DNA of 64,000 bases. It comes from Myxococcales bacterium (GTDB lineage: Bacteria; Myxococcota; Myxococcia; Myxococcales; JAJYLH01). The stretch lies in the NCBI GenBank assembly GCA_021787845.1, contig JAJYLH010000011.1, positions 41,054-105,053 on the forward strand. The letters are read 5' to 3'. Numbering within the stretch: the stretch's first letter is position 1; every line of letters begins with the position of its first letter. Of this stretch, positions 45,839-56,311 are shown one piece after another. Below the pieces are notes generated by a model that did not search any database, was not told the DNA's origin, and was given only the letters and a program-made list of their open reading frames with translations. Position numbers and translations under genes: made by a program.

Positions 45839-46222
45839 CTAGAGGTGGAGGACGAAGGCGCGCTCGACCTGGTCGGAGGTCTCGCCGGCACCGGAAGCGG
45901 TGACGCCGAGCGTGAGCGCTTCCCCATCCTGAATCGCGGTCAGCTTCAGCGGGACGGCGAAGTGCATCGTTCCCGAACGGCCGGCGCCGGTGACGAGCGA
46001 AGCGGTCGATTCCGTGCCCGCGCCGACCACGTCCTCGAACTTGAACTGGAGGCTTCCGTGCGCGAGCGCCCCGTCCGGGTCGTCGTAGTCGACTTCGAGC
46101 GTGAGCGTGAACGGGTCGTCGACCGACTGGCAGGCGCCGTCGCAGCGCAGGTTCGAGAGTGAGAGCCCGGAGCCGCAGCCGGTCAGCGCGAGAACGGCCA
46201 ACGTGGCGAGCGCGCGCCGCAT
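45839..46222 (-). CDS. Hypothetical lipoprotein
   Basis: A 127-residue protein with signal MRRALATLAVLALTGCGSG (lipobox LTGC). The mature part is a single beta-sandwich-like domain (DPFTLTLEVDYDDPDGALAH ... TMHFAVPLKLTAIQDGEALT) with one likely disulphide (CDGAC). No family is recognised. It lies 17 bases upstream of the phasin-like gene and 10 bases downstream of the Mrp-type gene, so probably in one transcript. Confidence 0.62.
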   Translation of the reverse strand: MRRALATLAVLALTGCGSGLSLSNLRCDGACQSVDDPFTLTLEVDYDDPDGALAHGSLQFKFEDVVGAGTESTASLVTGAGRSGTMHFAVPLKLTAIQDGEALTLGVTASGAGETSDQVERAFVLHL

Positions 46223-46232
46223 TCCAGGCAGG

Positions 46233-47336
46233 CTACACCTTGAGCTGCACGGGCGCGCCGGCCGGCATCGCGAAGTGCATCGCGACGCCCTGTTCGTTCT
46301 GGCGCGCGACCTCCGCCGCCACCTTCGACGCGATTTCCACCAGCGCCTTCGACTCCGGCGCTTGCGGCCGTCCCGCGACCACCGGCACCCCCTCGTCGGA
46401 ACCCTCCCGGATGGCCGTGACCAGCGGCACCTCGCCCAGGAACGGGACGGAGAGCTTTTGCGCTGCCGCCTTGCCTCCGCCGTGGTCGAAGATCTCCGAT
46501 CGCGCCCCGCAGTGCGGGCAGACGAAGTAGCTCATGTTCTCGATGACGCCGAGGGTCGGCACGTCGACCTTGTCGAACATCGCCTTCGCCTTGATCGCGT
46601 CGGCGAGCGACAGGTCCTGCGGGGTGGTGACGATGACCGCGCCCGCGACCCGCACCTGCTGGGCGATGGTGAGCTGGATGTCGCCGGTGCCGGGGGGCAG
46701 GTCGAGCACCAGGTAGTCGAGCTCGCCCCAGTGAACGTCCCGAAAGAACTGGACGATGGCGCCGTGGAGCATCGGGCCGCGCCAGACCATCGCCTCCTGC
46801 GGGTCGACGAAGAAGCCGATGCTGATGACCGAGAGCCCGTGCGCCTCGATCGGCAGGAGGCTCTTGCCGTCGGTGGTCTTGGGCTTCGCGTGCCTGACGC
46901 CGAGCAGAATCGGTACCGAGGGGCCATAGATGTCGGCGTCGAGGAGCCCCACCTTCGCGCCGGCCTGCGAGAGCGCCACCGCCAGGTTCACCGCCACCGT
47001 GCTCTTGCCGACGCCGCCCTTGCCGCTGGCGACGAGCACCACGTTCTTCACGCTCGGGACCAGGTTCTGTCCGTCGCTCGCGGGAGGGACGCTCGGCCGG
47101 AAGGCGAACGCGATCTGCGCTTCGCTCAATCCGGCGACCTTGGCCAGGGCCTGCTCGATGTCACGCTCCAGGGCAGCGGTGCCGAACCCCGGCGGCGTCG
47201 CCAGCGCGACCGTCACCCGCGCGTGATCTCCCTCGGCGTGGACCTCGACGCGGGCCAGGTCGACCAGAGAGCGGCCGATCGACGGCTCGGAAATCGCGCG
47301 CAGGGCATCGAGAAGGACCGTTTCCGACAGCGCCAT
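46233..47336 (-). CDS. mrp: Mrp/ApbC-family Fe-S cluster carrier ATPase
   Basis: A 367-residue protein. An N-terminal DUF59/MIP18-like domain (residues 1-90) precedes the P-loop domain: VVLVASGKGGVGKSTVAVNL (deviant Walker A), LLDADIYGPSVPILLG and LVLDLPPGTGDIQLTI. The C-x2-C motif YFVCPHCGARSEIFDHGGG binds the [4Fe-4S] cluster at the dimer interface. It carries clusters to apoproteins. ATG 47336 was chosen over GTG 47342. Confidence 0.93.
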   Translation of the reverse strand: MALSETVLLDALRAISEPSIGRSLVDLARVEVHAEGDHARVTVALATPPGFGTAALERDIEQALAKVAGLSEAQIAFAFRPSVPPASDGQNLVPSVKNVVLVASGKGGVGKSTVAVNLAVALSQAGAKVGLLDADIYGPSVPILLGVRHAKPKTTDGKSLLPIEAHGLSVISIGFFVDPQEAMVWRGPMLHGAIVQFFRDVHWGELDYLVLDLPPGTGDIQLTIAQQVRVAGAVIVTTPQDLSLADAIKAKAMFDKVDVPTLGVIENMSYFVCPHCGARSEIFDHGGGKAAAQKLSVPFLGEVPLVTAIREGSDEGVPVVAGRPQAPESKALVEIASKVAAEVARQNEQGVAMHFAMPAGAPVQLKV

Positions 47337-47428
47337 CGCCACCCTTTCTCCGCCCGTAAGAGGCGGGCGCGGGTGTTATGCGCAGCGGGCGAGGCGAAGT
47401 CAATCGCGGCCGAGGTCTGGCGACGAAC

Positions 47429-48133
47429 TCACGGCAGCGAGGGGCCGCAGCCGGAGCAAGCGTGGAAGAGCCAGCGCACGTCGCCGGGGATCGGGTCCCC
47501 GAAGGCCGAGCGCGCGCCGGCTTCGCCGCCGTGAACGAACCCCTCGTAAGTGGTGTCGTTCACCAGCGGCGCTGTCGGAGTGAACGTCGCGGTGAAGGTG
47601 TCCGCGTTCCAGCCGACCTCCCCGTCGACGCCCTCGATGCCGACCGCGCCGTCGAGGCTCGCGGGATCCATCGAGCGGTTGAACGTCACCTCGAGCGTTG
47701 GGCGCAGGGTGGAAACCGGTCCGGCGGGCGCGTAGCTCACGACCTTGGGTTTGACGACCAGGGCGGGGTCGCGGATGACGGCGGCGGCGAGGGTGGACGA
47801 TTGGTCGCCGCAGGTGACGGTCGCCGCCTCCGTCGAGACCACGTGCAGGTCCGCGGCGGGCGGGAAGTGGAACGTGAGGGAGGTCGTCGACTTGGTGTCG
47901 ATGGGGACGAGTGCGCCGCCGAGGGACAGGACCGCTTCGGTACAGAAGCGCGCCCCGTATACCGTGCCGGCCTCACCGCCTTCCACCGAGACGCGGGCGG
48001 GCACCACGCCGTCCACCCGCGGGGCGGTCGGCGTCGCGGTCGGCTGGGGAGGAGGGCTTGTGGTGTCCGTCGACGCCGGCCCGCACCCGGCCAGGGACCA
48101 CGCGACGAGGAGGATCGAAAGCACAGCGCGCAT
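47429..48133 (-). CDS. Lipoprotein with Big_5-type Ig-like domain (paralogue 1)
   Basis: A 234-residue protein. Signal MRAVLSILLVAWSLAGCGP has lipobox LAGC. After a Pro/Thr linker comes an IPT/TIG-like domain (RVDGVVPARVSVEGGEAGTV) and a Big_5-like domain, PTLEVTFNRSMDPASLDGAV ... TATFTPTAPLVNDTTYEGFV. The end reads LFHACSGCGPSLP. It is clearly related to the next gene, 48263-49228. ATG 48133 follows GGAGG by 8 bases. It is probably an outer-membrane or surface lipoprotein; no specific role is known. Confidence 0.72.
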   Translation of the reverse strand: MRAVLSILLVAWSLAGCGPASTDTTSPPPQPTATPTAPRVDGVVPARVSVEGGEAGTVYGARFCTEAVLSLGGALVPIDTKSTTSLTFHFPPAADLHVVSTEAATVTCGDQSSTLAAAVIRDPALVVKPKVVSYAPAGPVSTLRPTLEVTFNRSMDPASLDGAVGIEGVDGEVGWNADTFTATFTPTAPLVNDTTYEGFVHGGEAGARSAFGDPIPGDVRWLFHACSGCGPSLP

Positions 48134-48262
48134 CGGACACCTCCAAGGGTGTGATGCCGGCTCCCATTGTAGGTTGCGGCGCGCCGATGTCGAGCGAGGG
48201 GGGAGAAACGCGAGCGGGCCCCGCAAGAGGCGAGGCCCGCTTCGAAGAACGTCGTCCGCCAG

Positions 48263-49228
48263 CTAATTGCCGCTGGGCGGCTGAGTCGCGTAGAGGAAGC
48301 CGGACTGGAGCGTGTAGGTTTTGTTCTGGTCCTGCGCGGTGCCGACCGGGGTGGGGGCGCCGGTGACGCTGAAGAGCTTGTAGTTGCCGCCCGTCGAGAT
48401 GCCGGCCGCCGCCGAGATGTCGCCGATCCACGGGTTGCCGCAGCCTTCGCAGCGGGTGGTGAAGGTCCAGGAGTCCTTGTTTGGGTCGGACGCGCCGCCG
48501 GCGGGATACAGGTGCGTCGAGAGCTGCTTGCCGCTCTGTGACTCGACGCCGCCCGAACCCGGGGAGCCGCCGACGACGACGCAGGTGTAGGTGTTCGAAT
48601 AGTTGAGCTGGTTGGCCGGCGTGAAGGTCGCGGTGCGGGTCGAGGGGTCGTACACGGTCGCGCCCTGGACGCCCTGAATCCCGACGTTGCCCGCCTTCTC
48701 GACGCTCTGCTGGTTCATCGGCCGCGAGAAGGTGACGACCATCTTCGCGAGCACCGAGATGCCGGTGCCGGTCGGCGCGTAGCTGGTGATCGTCGGCTGC
48801 GGTTCCAGGGACGGGTCGTAGATGAAAGACGCGCTCGCGGTGTTACCGCCGGCGGCGTACACGGTGGTGGCGTCCGCGGGCTTGGCGCAGGTGGCGGCCA
48901 GCGTGACGGTCGTCGGCTGGGTGGTGCTGGTCCCCGCCGGCGCGGGCGGAGCCGGAAACTTGTAGTCGTTCGCAGTGCCGGTGATGGTGCTCGCGGTGAC
49001 GGGCGTCCCCGCGATGGTGACGGTGAGGTCAGTAAGAGCGCAGCCGTTCTGCGTCTTGACCTCGGCCGGTGTCCCGCCCTCGTTGAACACCGCGTGCGGG
49101 GTCACGCTCGTGATCGACAGCTTGACCGAGGTCTTCTTGTTTCCCGGGCCGGTCGTGGTGCCTCCGCCGCACGCCACCGCACCTGACGCCAGAATCGCCA
49201 GCCCGAGCGCCCATCGCTTCGAAATCAT
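48263..49228 (-). CDS. Lipoprotein with Big_5-type Ig-like domain (paralogue 2)
   Basis: A 321-residue protein. Signal ISKRWALGLAILASGAVACG ends in lipobox AVAC. The domain order matches paralogue 1: an IPT/TIG-like part (ITSVTPHAVFNEGGTPAEV), then a Big_5-like part (AKMVVTFSRPMNQQSVEKAG ... RTATFTPANQLNYSNTYTCV), then TTRCEGCGNPWIGDI, where the CxGCG motif is shared. It has an extra 40-residue tail. ATG 49228 was chosen because AAGGAG lies 9 bases upstream; ATG 49237 overlaps that site. Confidence 0.72.
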   Translation of the reverse strand: MISKRWALGLAILASGAVACGGGTTTGPGNKKTSVKLSITSVTPHAVFNEGGTPAEVKTQNGCALTDLTVTIAGTPVTASTITGTANDYKFPAPPAPAGTSTTQPTTVTLAATCAKPADATTVYAAGGNTASASFIYDPSLEPQPTITSYAPTGTGISVLAKMVVTFSRPMNQQSVEKAGNVGIQGVQGATVYDPSTRTATFTPANQLNYSNTYTCVVVGGSPGSGGVESQSGKQLSTHLYPAGGASDPNKDSWTFTTRCEGCGNPWIGDISAAAGISTGGNYKLFSVTGAPTPVGTAQDQNKTYTLQSGFLYATQPPSGN

Positions 49229-49375
49229 CTGCCCCATCTCCTTCTCCGGCGGAGTCGACGCCCCGCAGACCGGTCGTGTCCTGAGGGCGGAAGGAGTCGC
49301 ATCTTCCGTTCCGGATGTCAACAGGCTTTTCGGGGGTGGTTGCCGGCCCGGCGGAGCGTCGCGTATGGTGGGCGC

Positions 49376-50026
49376 GTGCGAAGGGGTTTTCTGCGGTTTG
49401 GGCTGGTGATCGCGGCCGTGGCGGCCTGGGGAACGGGCTGCCATCGCCAGACGGGTCCCGACCCGCGGTTCGAGCGCGCGTTCGCGGCGTTCGTCGAGGC
49501 GGAGAGCGAAAGAGGCGACGCCGCCTTCCAGGACCCGCGCGCGGACGAGGCGCTCGCCGCGGCGCGCGCGGTTTCGCCGAGCTCCGTCGACCACGTGGCG
49601 GCGCAGGCCCTCGTCCTGCGCATCGAGAAGGGCCGTGAGGAGCAGGCCGCGTTCGCCGCGGGGATGAAGGCGGCCGGCCAGCCTCCCCCGGAGCCTCCCG
49701 CGCCGTCGTTCCCGGCGACCCCGAGCACCGCCCAAACGCTGAGCAGGACCGCTTCCGCCAGGCCTCCCAGCATCGGCTCGGCGGAAGCCGACTTCCACGC
49801 GCGCTACGGCACGTGCGTGGCCCCGCTCGCGCCGTTCCACGAAAAGGGCGGCGAGCGCCAGGGGACCGCGTGGGCGCTGGCCGAGGGTTGCGAGAAGCGG
49901 TTCCCGGAGCTGGAGGGGGTGGCGGTCGCCATCCTCGACGGCAAGGTGTTCAATGTGATTCCCCGCTCGATGTTCCCGCCCGCCGCGGCGAACGCGCCCG
50001 CGCCGGCGGACGCGGGAACGCCGTAG
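49376..50026 (+). CDS. Hypothetical lipoprotein
   Basis: A 216-residue protein. GTG 49376 starts a signal RRGFLRFGLVIAAVAAWGTG ending in Cys (lipobox GTGC). The helical N-terminal half (FERAFAAFVEAESERGDAAF, VDHVAAQALVLRIEKGREEQ) is followed by a Pro-rich linker and a C-terminal domain with two cysteines (YGTCVAP, EGCEKRF). No family is recognised. It stands before psd on the same strand and diverges from the Ig-like lipoprotein gene. Confidence 0.6.
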   Translation: MRRGFLRFGLVIAAVAAWGTGCHRQTGPDPRFERAFAAFVEAESERGDAAFQDPRADEALAAARAVSPSSVDHVAAQALVLRIEKGREEQAAFAAGMKAAGQPPPEPPAPSFPATPSTAQTLSRTASARPPSIGSAEADFHARYGTCVAPLAPFHEKGGERQGTAWALAEGCEKRFPELEGVAVAILDGKVFNVIPRSMFPPAAANAPAPADAGTP

Positions 50027-50060
50027 CGGCAATCTCGCGGCGCTTGGAAGGTGCAGCGGT

Positions 50061-50909
50061 TTGAGCCTGCTCATCACGGCGCTGAAGCTGGTTCCGAAGA
50101 ACGCGTTCTCGCGCGGGGTTGGCGAGGTTCTGCGCGCGCCGTGGCCGCGGCCGGTCGTGCGCCTGGCGATTGGCGGCTTCGCCCGCGCTTACCAGGTGCG
50201 CAGCGGCGAAGCAGAACGGGAGCCGAAGGACTACCGGACGTTCGCCGAGTTCTTCACCCGGCGGCTGAAGTCGGGCCTGCGGCCGGTGGCGCCCGGCGAC
50301 GACGTGGCGGTCTCGCCGGTGGACGGGACGGTGGGCGAGGCCGGATCGATCGCGGGCGAGACCCTCGTCCAGGCGAAGGGCCGCCGGTATACGCTAGCGG
50401 AGCTGCTCAGCGACCCGAACGACGCGCGCGACTACGAGGGCGGAACGTTCGCGACCTTGTACCTCGCGCCGGGCGACTACCACCGCATCCACGCGCCGCT
50501 CGGCGGCCGCATCACCGGCTACACCTACGTGCCCGGGCACCTCTGGCCGGTGAACGCTTCCGGCGTCCAGGAGATCGATCGGCTCTTCGCGGTCAACGAG
50601 CGGCTGGTGACGCACTTCGAGACGAACGCCGGGAAGGTGGCGCTGGTCCAGGTCGGCGCGACCTGCGTCGGGCGCATCCGCGCGACCTTCGACGACGTGG
50701 TGACGAACACCGCCCGCGACCGCGCGCTCAGGCGCGTACGCTACGAACAGCCGTTCGACGTCGCGAAAGGGGTCGAGTGCGGCGTCTTCGAAATGGGCTC
50801 GACGGTGATTGCTCTGTTCCAACAGGGGCGCGCGACGCTCGACGGGGCGCTCGTGCCCGGCGCGCCGGTGAGGCTCGGCCAGCCGCTCGCGAAGACGTCG
50901 CTCGCGTAG
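50061..50909 (+). CDS. psd: Phosphatidylserine decarboxylase
   Basis: A 282-residue pyruvoyl-dependent enzyme that makes phosphatidylethanolamine at the inner membrane. Family features: RTFAEFFTRRLKSGLRPV, VSPVDGTVGEAGSI, YLAPGDYHRIHAPLGGRITG and VNERLVTHFETNAG. The self-cleavage motif reads EMGSTVIALF: Met replaces the Leu of LGST, while the Ser that becomes the pyruvoyl group is kept. Start is TTG 50061, 8 bases after GGAAGGTG. hisS and tlpA follow. Confidence 0.95.
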   Translation: MSLLITALKLVPKNAFSRGVGEVLRAPWPRPVVRLAIGGFARAYQVRSGEAEREPKDYRTFAEFFTRRLKSGLRPVAPGDDVAVSPVDGTVGEAGSIAGETLVQAKGRRYTLAELLSDPNDARDYEGGTFATLYLAPGDYHRIHAPLGGRITGYTYVPGHLWPVNASGVQEIDRLFAVNERLVTHFETNAGKVALVQVGATCVGRIRATFDDVVTNTARDRALRRVRYEQPFDVAKGVECGVFEMGSTVIALFQQGRATLDGALVPGAPVRLGQPLAKTSLA

Positions 50910-51023
50910 CGGCCGCCCGCGTGCCCGCCGCAGTCTCTGCTAAGCTGACCCCGGATGGTCGGCCCAGGGGCGCTTCTCGCCCAGAGCCGATTCGCGCTGG
51001 AAAGGACCGAAGCCTCTTCTCGC

Positions 51024-52310
51024 ATGGCCACCCCCCGCATCGCCGCCGTCAAAGGAATGAACGACCTCTTGCCGGAGCAAGCGCCGCTCTGGCAGAAGCT
51101 GGAAGGGACCGCCCGCCGCATCGCCGCGCTCTACGGCTTCGAGGAGGTGCGAACGCCCCTCGTCGAGTCGACGAGCCTGTTCGTGCGCGGCATCGGCGGC
51201 GAGACCGACGTCGTCGGCAAGGAGATGTACACGTTCGACGATCGCGGCGGCGAGTCGCTCTCGTTGCGGCCCGAAGGCACAGCAGGAGCGGTCCGGGCCT
51301 ACGTCGAGCACAGCCGCCACGCGGTCGACCCGATTCAGAAGTGGTTCTACCTGGGCCCGATGTTCCGGCACGAGGCCCCGCAGAAGGGCCGCTACCGCCA
51401 GTTCTTCCAGTTCGGCGCGGAGCTGTTCGGGGTCGCCGAGCCGCGCGCGGACGTCGACCTGATCGCTCTCGTGGTCCGGTTCGTTCGCGAGCTCGGCGTC
51501 AGCGGTCTCGTTCTCCACCTGAGCTCCTTGGGGGACGAGGAGAGCCGGCCGGCCTATCGCGAGGCGCTGGTGCGTCACTTCTCGCCGCACGCGGCGCGCC
51601 TCTCGGAAACCGATCGGCGGCGGCTGGAGAAGAACCCGCTGCGGCTCCTCGACTCGAAAGACGAGACGGTCAAGGCCCTGGCCGAGGGCGCGCCGTCGAC
51701 GCTCGACTATCTCTCGCCCGCGTCGCGGGCGCATTTCGACGAGGTGCTCCGCGGCCTCGACGCCTTGGGCATCGACTACGAGGTCGATCCGAAAATCGTG
51801 CGGGGCCTCGACTACTACACCCGCACGACCTTCGAGCTGGTGGCGACCTCGGGGCTGGGCGCGCAGTCGACGCTCGCCGGAGGCGGCCGGTACGACCGGA
51901 TGGTGGAGGAGCTGGGGGGACCGGCGACGCCGGCCATCGGCTTCTCGATGGGCCTGGAGCGGCTCGCGCTCCTGCTGGAGGCGAGCGGTCCCGCTCTGCG
52001 CCGGGGCCCGGACCTGTTCCTGGGCGTTCTCGGCGACGAGCCGGGGCGGACGGCGCAGCGAGTCGCCGAGCGCTGCCGCGACCGCGGGTGCACCGTGGAG
52101 CTGACGCTCAAGAGCGGCGGCGTCGCCAAGCAAATGAAGCGGGCGGACCGGCTGGGTGCCCGCTTCTCAGCGATCATCGGCGACGGCGAGCGCGCGAGCG
52201 GGCGGGTGAAGCTCAAGACCCTGGCGACGGGCGAGGAGCGGGAGATCGCGCTTGCGGACCTGGTCGAGGTGGTCGGCGCGGCACGTGAGACCGACGGGGG
52301 GCAGCGGTGA
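51024..52310 (+). CDS. hisS: Histidyl-tRNA synthetase
   Basis: A 428-residue class II synthetase. Motif 1 is near the start (RIAAVKGMNDLLPEQAPLWQ), motif 2 is FYLGPMFRHEAPQKGRYRQF, the histidine-specific motifs are VRGLDYYTRTTFEL and LAGGGRYDRMVEELGG, motif 3 is AIGFSMGLERLALLLE, and a C-terminal anticodon-binding domain follows. ATG 51024 starts the family-typical N-terminus; an earlier ATG at 50955 is in frame without support. Its stop overlaps tlpA (TGATG). Confidence 0.97.
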   Translation: MATPRIAAVKGMNDLLPEQAPLWQKLEGTARRIAALYGFEEVRTPLVESTSLFVRGIGGETDVVGKEMYTFDDRGGESLSLRPEGTAGAVRAYVEHSRHAVDPIQKWFYLGPMFRHEAPQKGRYRQFFQFGAELFGVAEPRADVDLIALVVRFVRELGVSGLVLHLSSLGDEESRPAYREALVRHFSPHAARLSETDRRRLEKNPLRLLDSKDETVKALAEGAPSTLDYLSPASRAHFDEVLRGLDALGIDYEVDPKIVRGLDYYTRTTFELVATSGLGAQSTLAGGGRYDRMVEELGGPATPAIGFSMGLERLALLLEASGPALRRGPDLFLGVLGDEPGRTAQRVAERCRDRGCTVELTLKSGGVAKQMKRADRLGARFSAIIGDGERASGRVKLKTLATGEEREIALADLVEVVGAARETDGGQR

Positions 52311-52978
52311 TGCAGAGCGGGAGCGGAAGGGCTCGGTGGTTTCGGCTCTGGTCGGCGGCAGCGGTGGCGTTCGCCGTGGCGGCGAGCGGCGTCGCGTCGG
52401 TCGCGCGGGCGAGTGAAGAGGCGCCGTCGGCGAGCCCGCCGCTCTTGAAGGTGGGCGACGACGCCCCGCGTTTCGGGCCGATGCTCCTGCACAACCCGGC
52501 CGCCGCCGGAATGCGGACCTTCACGCTCGGCGATTTCGTGGGTGACGACGCGTCGACGCCGGCGAAAGGGGTGCTGCTCTCCTTTTTCGCGAGCTGGTGC
52601 GGCCCCTGCAAGCACGAGCTGCCGCTGCTCGTGAGGCTGTGGAACGAGTACAAGTCGAAAGGGCTCGAGGTGGTCTCGATTTCCATCGACAAGACGCCGG
52701 AGCAGTTCGAGAAGGTGCGCGCAATCGTCGCGAAGGATCGCATCACCTATCCGGTGGTGTCTGACCGCTTCAACCTCCTCGCGCGCCGCTACCTGGGCGA
52801 CACGGTGGCGCTCCCGGCGATTTTCCTCGTCAAGCCCGACGGGACCATCGCCCTCGTTCGCCAGGGTTACAGCGAAGACGCCTCGACGTTCCTCGACGAC
52901 GCGATCGACAAGCTGCTCGGGCTTGCCCCGGGCCGGGCTTCCCGAGCGCGAGCCGAGGCTTCGCCCGCGCGCAAGTGA
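52310..52978 (+). CDS. TlpA/ResA-type thioredoxin-like protein
   Basis: A 222-residue exported or membrane-anchored thioredoxin-fold protein. The N-terminus (WFRLWSAAAVAFAVAASGVA) is a signal or anchor. The AhpC/TSA-Redoxin fold has the active site FFASWCGPCKHELPLL, VVSISIDKTPEQFEKVRAI and the cis-Pro strand VALPAIFLVKPDG. Such proteins reduce periplasmic disulphides, for example in cytochrome c maturation. Start ATG 52310 overlaps the hisS stop. Confidence 0.9.
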   Translation: MQSGSGRARWFRLWSAAAVAFAVAASGVASVARASEEAPSASPPLLKVGDDAPRFGPMLLHNPAAAGMRTFTLGDFVGDDASTPAKGVLLSFFASWCGPCKHELPLLVRLWNEYKSKGLEVVSISIDKTPEQFEKVRAIVAKDRITYPVVSDRFNLLARRYLGDTVALPAIFLVKPDGTIALVRQGYSEDASTFLDDAIDKLLGLAPGRASRARAEASPARK

Positions 52979-53099
52979 AGTGAGCTGAACAGCGCCCCTT
53001 GGGGTTTCCCAGCGAGGTGCCAGGTCGCAGGACCGTTCCTACTGTGCAGAAGCCGCACGGCGTGACGCCTTCGCGTCCGGCGCCGAACGGGGGGAACCG

Positions 53100-53975
53100 A
53101 TGTCGCTGCGCTGGGCGGTGGTCGGCCTGATGGTGGGCGGCTGCACTTCCGTCCACCTCGCGATGCGAAACCGCTGCTGGGTCCGCACCACCGACCGGTG
53201 GCCGGGGCAGGTCACGGAAGAAGTCGGGCCCTGCGCCCGGCCGGCGCCGAAATGGACCAACGACCGGCTGACGCGGCTGGTGCAGGAGTGCGTCGCCCAG
53301 CAGGACTACCTCTGGGAGAACCGCGCGCTCGAGGCGTGGCAGCACCAGGAGGCGCTGCCGCCGCGGGCGACGGACGAAGACGTGCTGCGCTCCTGCCTCT
53401 CGGAAGCGGCGCGGGCCGCCGTGAGCGAAAACGAGGTGCTCCGAGCGAAGCTCAAGGACGCGACCGCCGAGCGCGACCGGCTGCGCTCGCACGACGAGGA
53501 AATCACGCAGGACTTGGGCGTTGCGGCGAAGAAGCCGGCGGGGAGCGCGGTGGCGACGGCGAGCGCCGAAGGGAAGGGCGACGGCTCCTCGCGCCAAGAC
53601 GCGAAGAGCGAGGAGTCGCATTCGACGAGACAGGCGTCCGAGAGCGCGCCGCCGATGATTGTCCAGCCGCCGGCGTCGCAGCCGGTGATTCTCCAGAGCC
53701 CTCCGGCAGCGGTGCCACAGCCCATCATCGTGCAGGGCGCGAGCGCGCCCGTCTACCCCACGGCAGCGGTGCAGCCCATCGTCATCCAGTCGCCGGCGCC
53801 GCAGGTGGAGCCGATCGTCGTGACCCCGCAGGAAGCGCCGCCGAGGACCGTCATTCGCTACGTGCGTCTGCCCGCCCGCGAGCGAATCCGAAAGCGCTGG
53901 TGCCCGCCGCGGAAGGTGGCGCCGAACGTGACGCCCGCGCAGTCGAAGGACGACTGCGCGAACGCGACGCCGTAG
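53100..53975 (+). CDS. Hypothetical lipoprotein with Pro/Val-rich repeats
   Basis: A 291-residue protein. A short signal WAVVGLMVGGCTS ends in lipobox VGGC. Residues 25-75 contain conserved-looking Cys and Trp (RNRCWVRTTDRWPGQVTEEV). A coiled-coil stretch (ENEVLRAKLKDATAERDRLR) precedes a low-complexity region of related PIIVQ-, PVILQ- and PIVIQ-type repeats (about 190-255), and a basic tail. No family is recognised. It is convergent with groEL2. Confidence 0.58.
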   Translation: MSLRWAVVGLMVGGCTSVHLAMRNRCWVRTTDRWPGQVTEEVGPCARPAPKWTNDRLTRLVQECVAQQDYLWENRALEAWQHQEALPPRATDEDVLRSCLSEAARAAVSENEVLRAKLKDATAERDRLRSHDEEITQDLGVAAKKPAGSAVATASAEGKGDGSSRQDAKSEESHSTRQASESAPPMIVQPPASQPVILQSPPAAVPQPIIVQGASAPVYPTAAVQPIVIQSPAPQVEPIVVTPQEAPPRTVIRYVRLPARERIRKRWCPPRKVAPNVTPAQSKDDCANATP

Positions 53976-54012
53976 GCACGGGCCTGGTCGCCTGCGTCAA
54001 TCGCGCTCGAGG

Positions 54013-54050
54013 CGATCGGACCCGATCGGTCGGATCGGACTGATCGGTCG
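54013..54050. repeat. GATCGG palindromic element, copy 4
   Basis: GCGATCGGACCCGATCGGTC followed by GGATCGGACTGATCGGTC. It begins 38 bases after the preceding plus-strand gene and lies between convergent transcription units, next to the groEL2 terminator. Confidence 0.75.
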
Positions 54051-54077
54051 GGGTGAAGCTCGGCCCTCGAAGCGCGA

Positions 54078-54111
54078 ACGCCCCGGGCTCCTCGTCGGAA
54101 ACCCGGGGCGT
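54078..54111 (-). terminator. Hairpin terminator downstream of groEL2
   Basis: A perfect 10-bp stem ACGCCCCGGG (54078-54087) / CCCGGGGCGT (54102-54111) with a 14-base loop, about 30 bases beyond the groEL2 stop codon on the minus strand. The following T content is modest. Confidence 0.65.
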
Positions 54112-54139
54112 CGCCACGCTCTCAAGGCAGCGGTGCCGC

Positions 54140-55872
<1,733 letters not shown>

Positions 55873-55883
55873 GGCGTGGAAAG

Positions 55884-56174
55884 CTACCGGGAGATGACGC
55901 CGAGGATGTCGTCTTCGCGCATGATGAGGTGCTCGACGCCGTCGAGCTTGACCTCCGTGCCGCCGTACTTCGAGAACAGGATGCGGTCGCCGACCTTGAC
56001 GTCCAGCGGGCGCACCTTGCCGTCCTCCAGCACCTTGCCGTTGCCGACGGCGATCACCTCGCCCTCGACCGGCTTCTCCTTGGCGGTGTCGGGGATGATG
56101 ATGCCGCCCTTGGTCTTCTCCTCTTCCTGCACGCGCTTGACGAGGATGCGGTCCTGCAGCGGACGAATCGTCAT
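55884..56174 (-). CDS. groES: Co-chaperonin GroES
   Basis: A 96-residue Gro[22 protein letters not shown], the mobile loop [20 protein letters not shown], and [18 protein letters not shown]. It caps the GroEL ring. ATG 56174 follows AGGAG. It is the only groES in the window and precedes groEL2 under a CIRCE-controlled promoter. Confidence 0.97.
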   Translation of the reverse strand: MTIRPLQDRILVKRVQEEEKTKGGIIIPDTAKEKPVEGEVIAVGNGKVLEDGKVRPLDVKVGDRILFSKYGGTEVKLDGVEHLIMREDDILGVISR

Positions 56175-56275
56175 GGCTCTTTTCTCCTCTGGCGCGGCGC
56201 TTCTCCAGTCGCCGCGGATGTCCGTCGCGCCGAAAAGGGCGCGATGAAAAAGGTCGCCCTGGCCCTCCGTGTCCG

Positions 56276-56302
56276 TAAGCAGTCTCACGGTCGGAGTGCC
56301 AA
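56276..56302 (-). promoter_or_regulatory. CIRCE operator (HrcA site) of groES-groEL2
   Basis: Read on the minus strand: TTGGCACTC, nine bases, GACTGCTTA. The first arm matches the CIRCE consensus TTAGCACTC at 8 of 9 positions and the second matches GAGTGCTAA at 7 of 9, with exact N9 spacing. It lies about 100 bases before groES, just after the promoter. Confidence 0.82.
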
Positions 56303-56311
56303 GCGGCGCGT

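Noticed and set aside
47378..48154. Plus-strand frame opposite the Ig-like lipoprotein gene
   Set aside because: No signal, motif or ribosome-binding site; the minus strand has a lipobox and a domain pattern shared with its neighbour.
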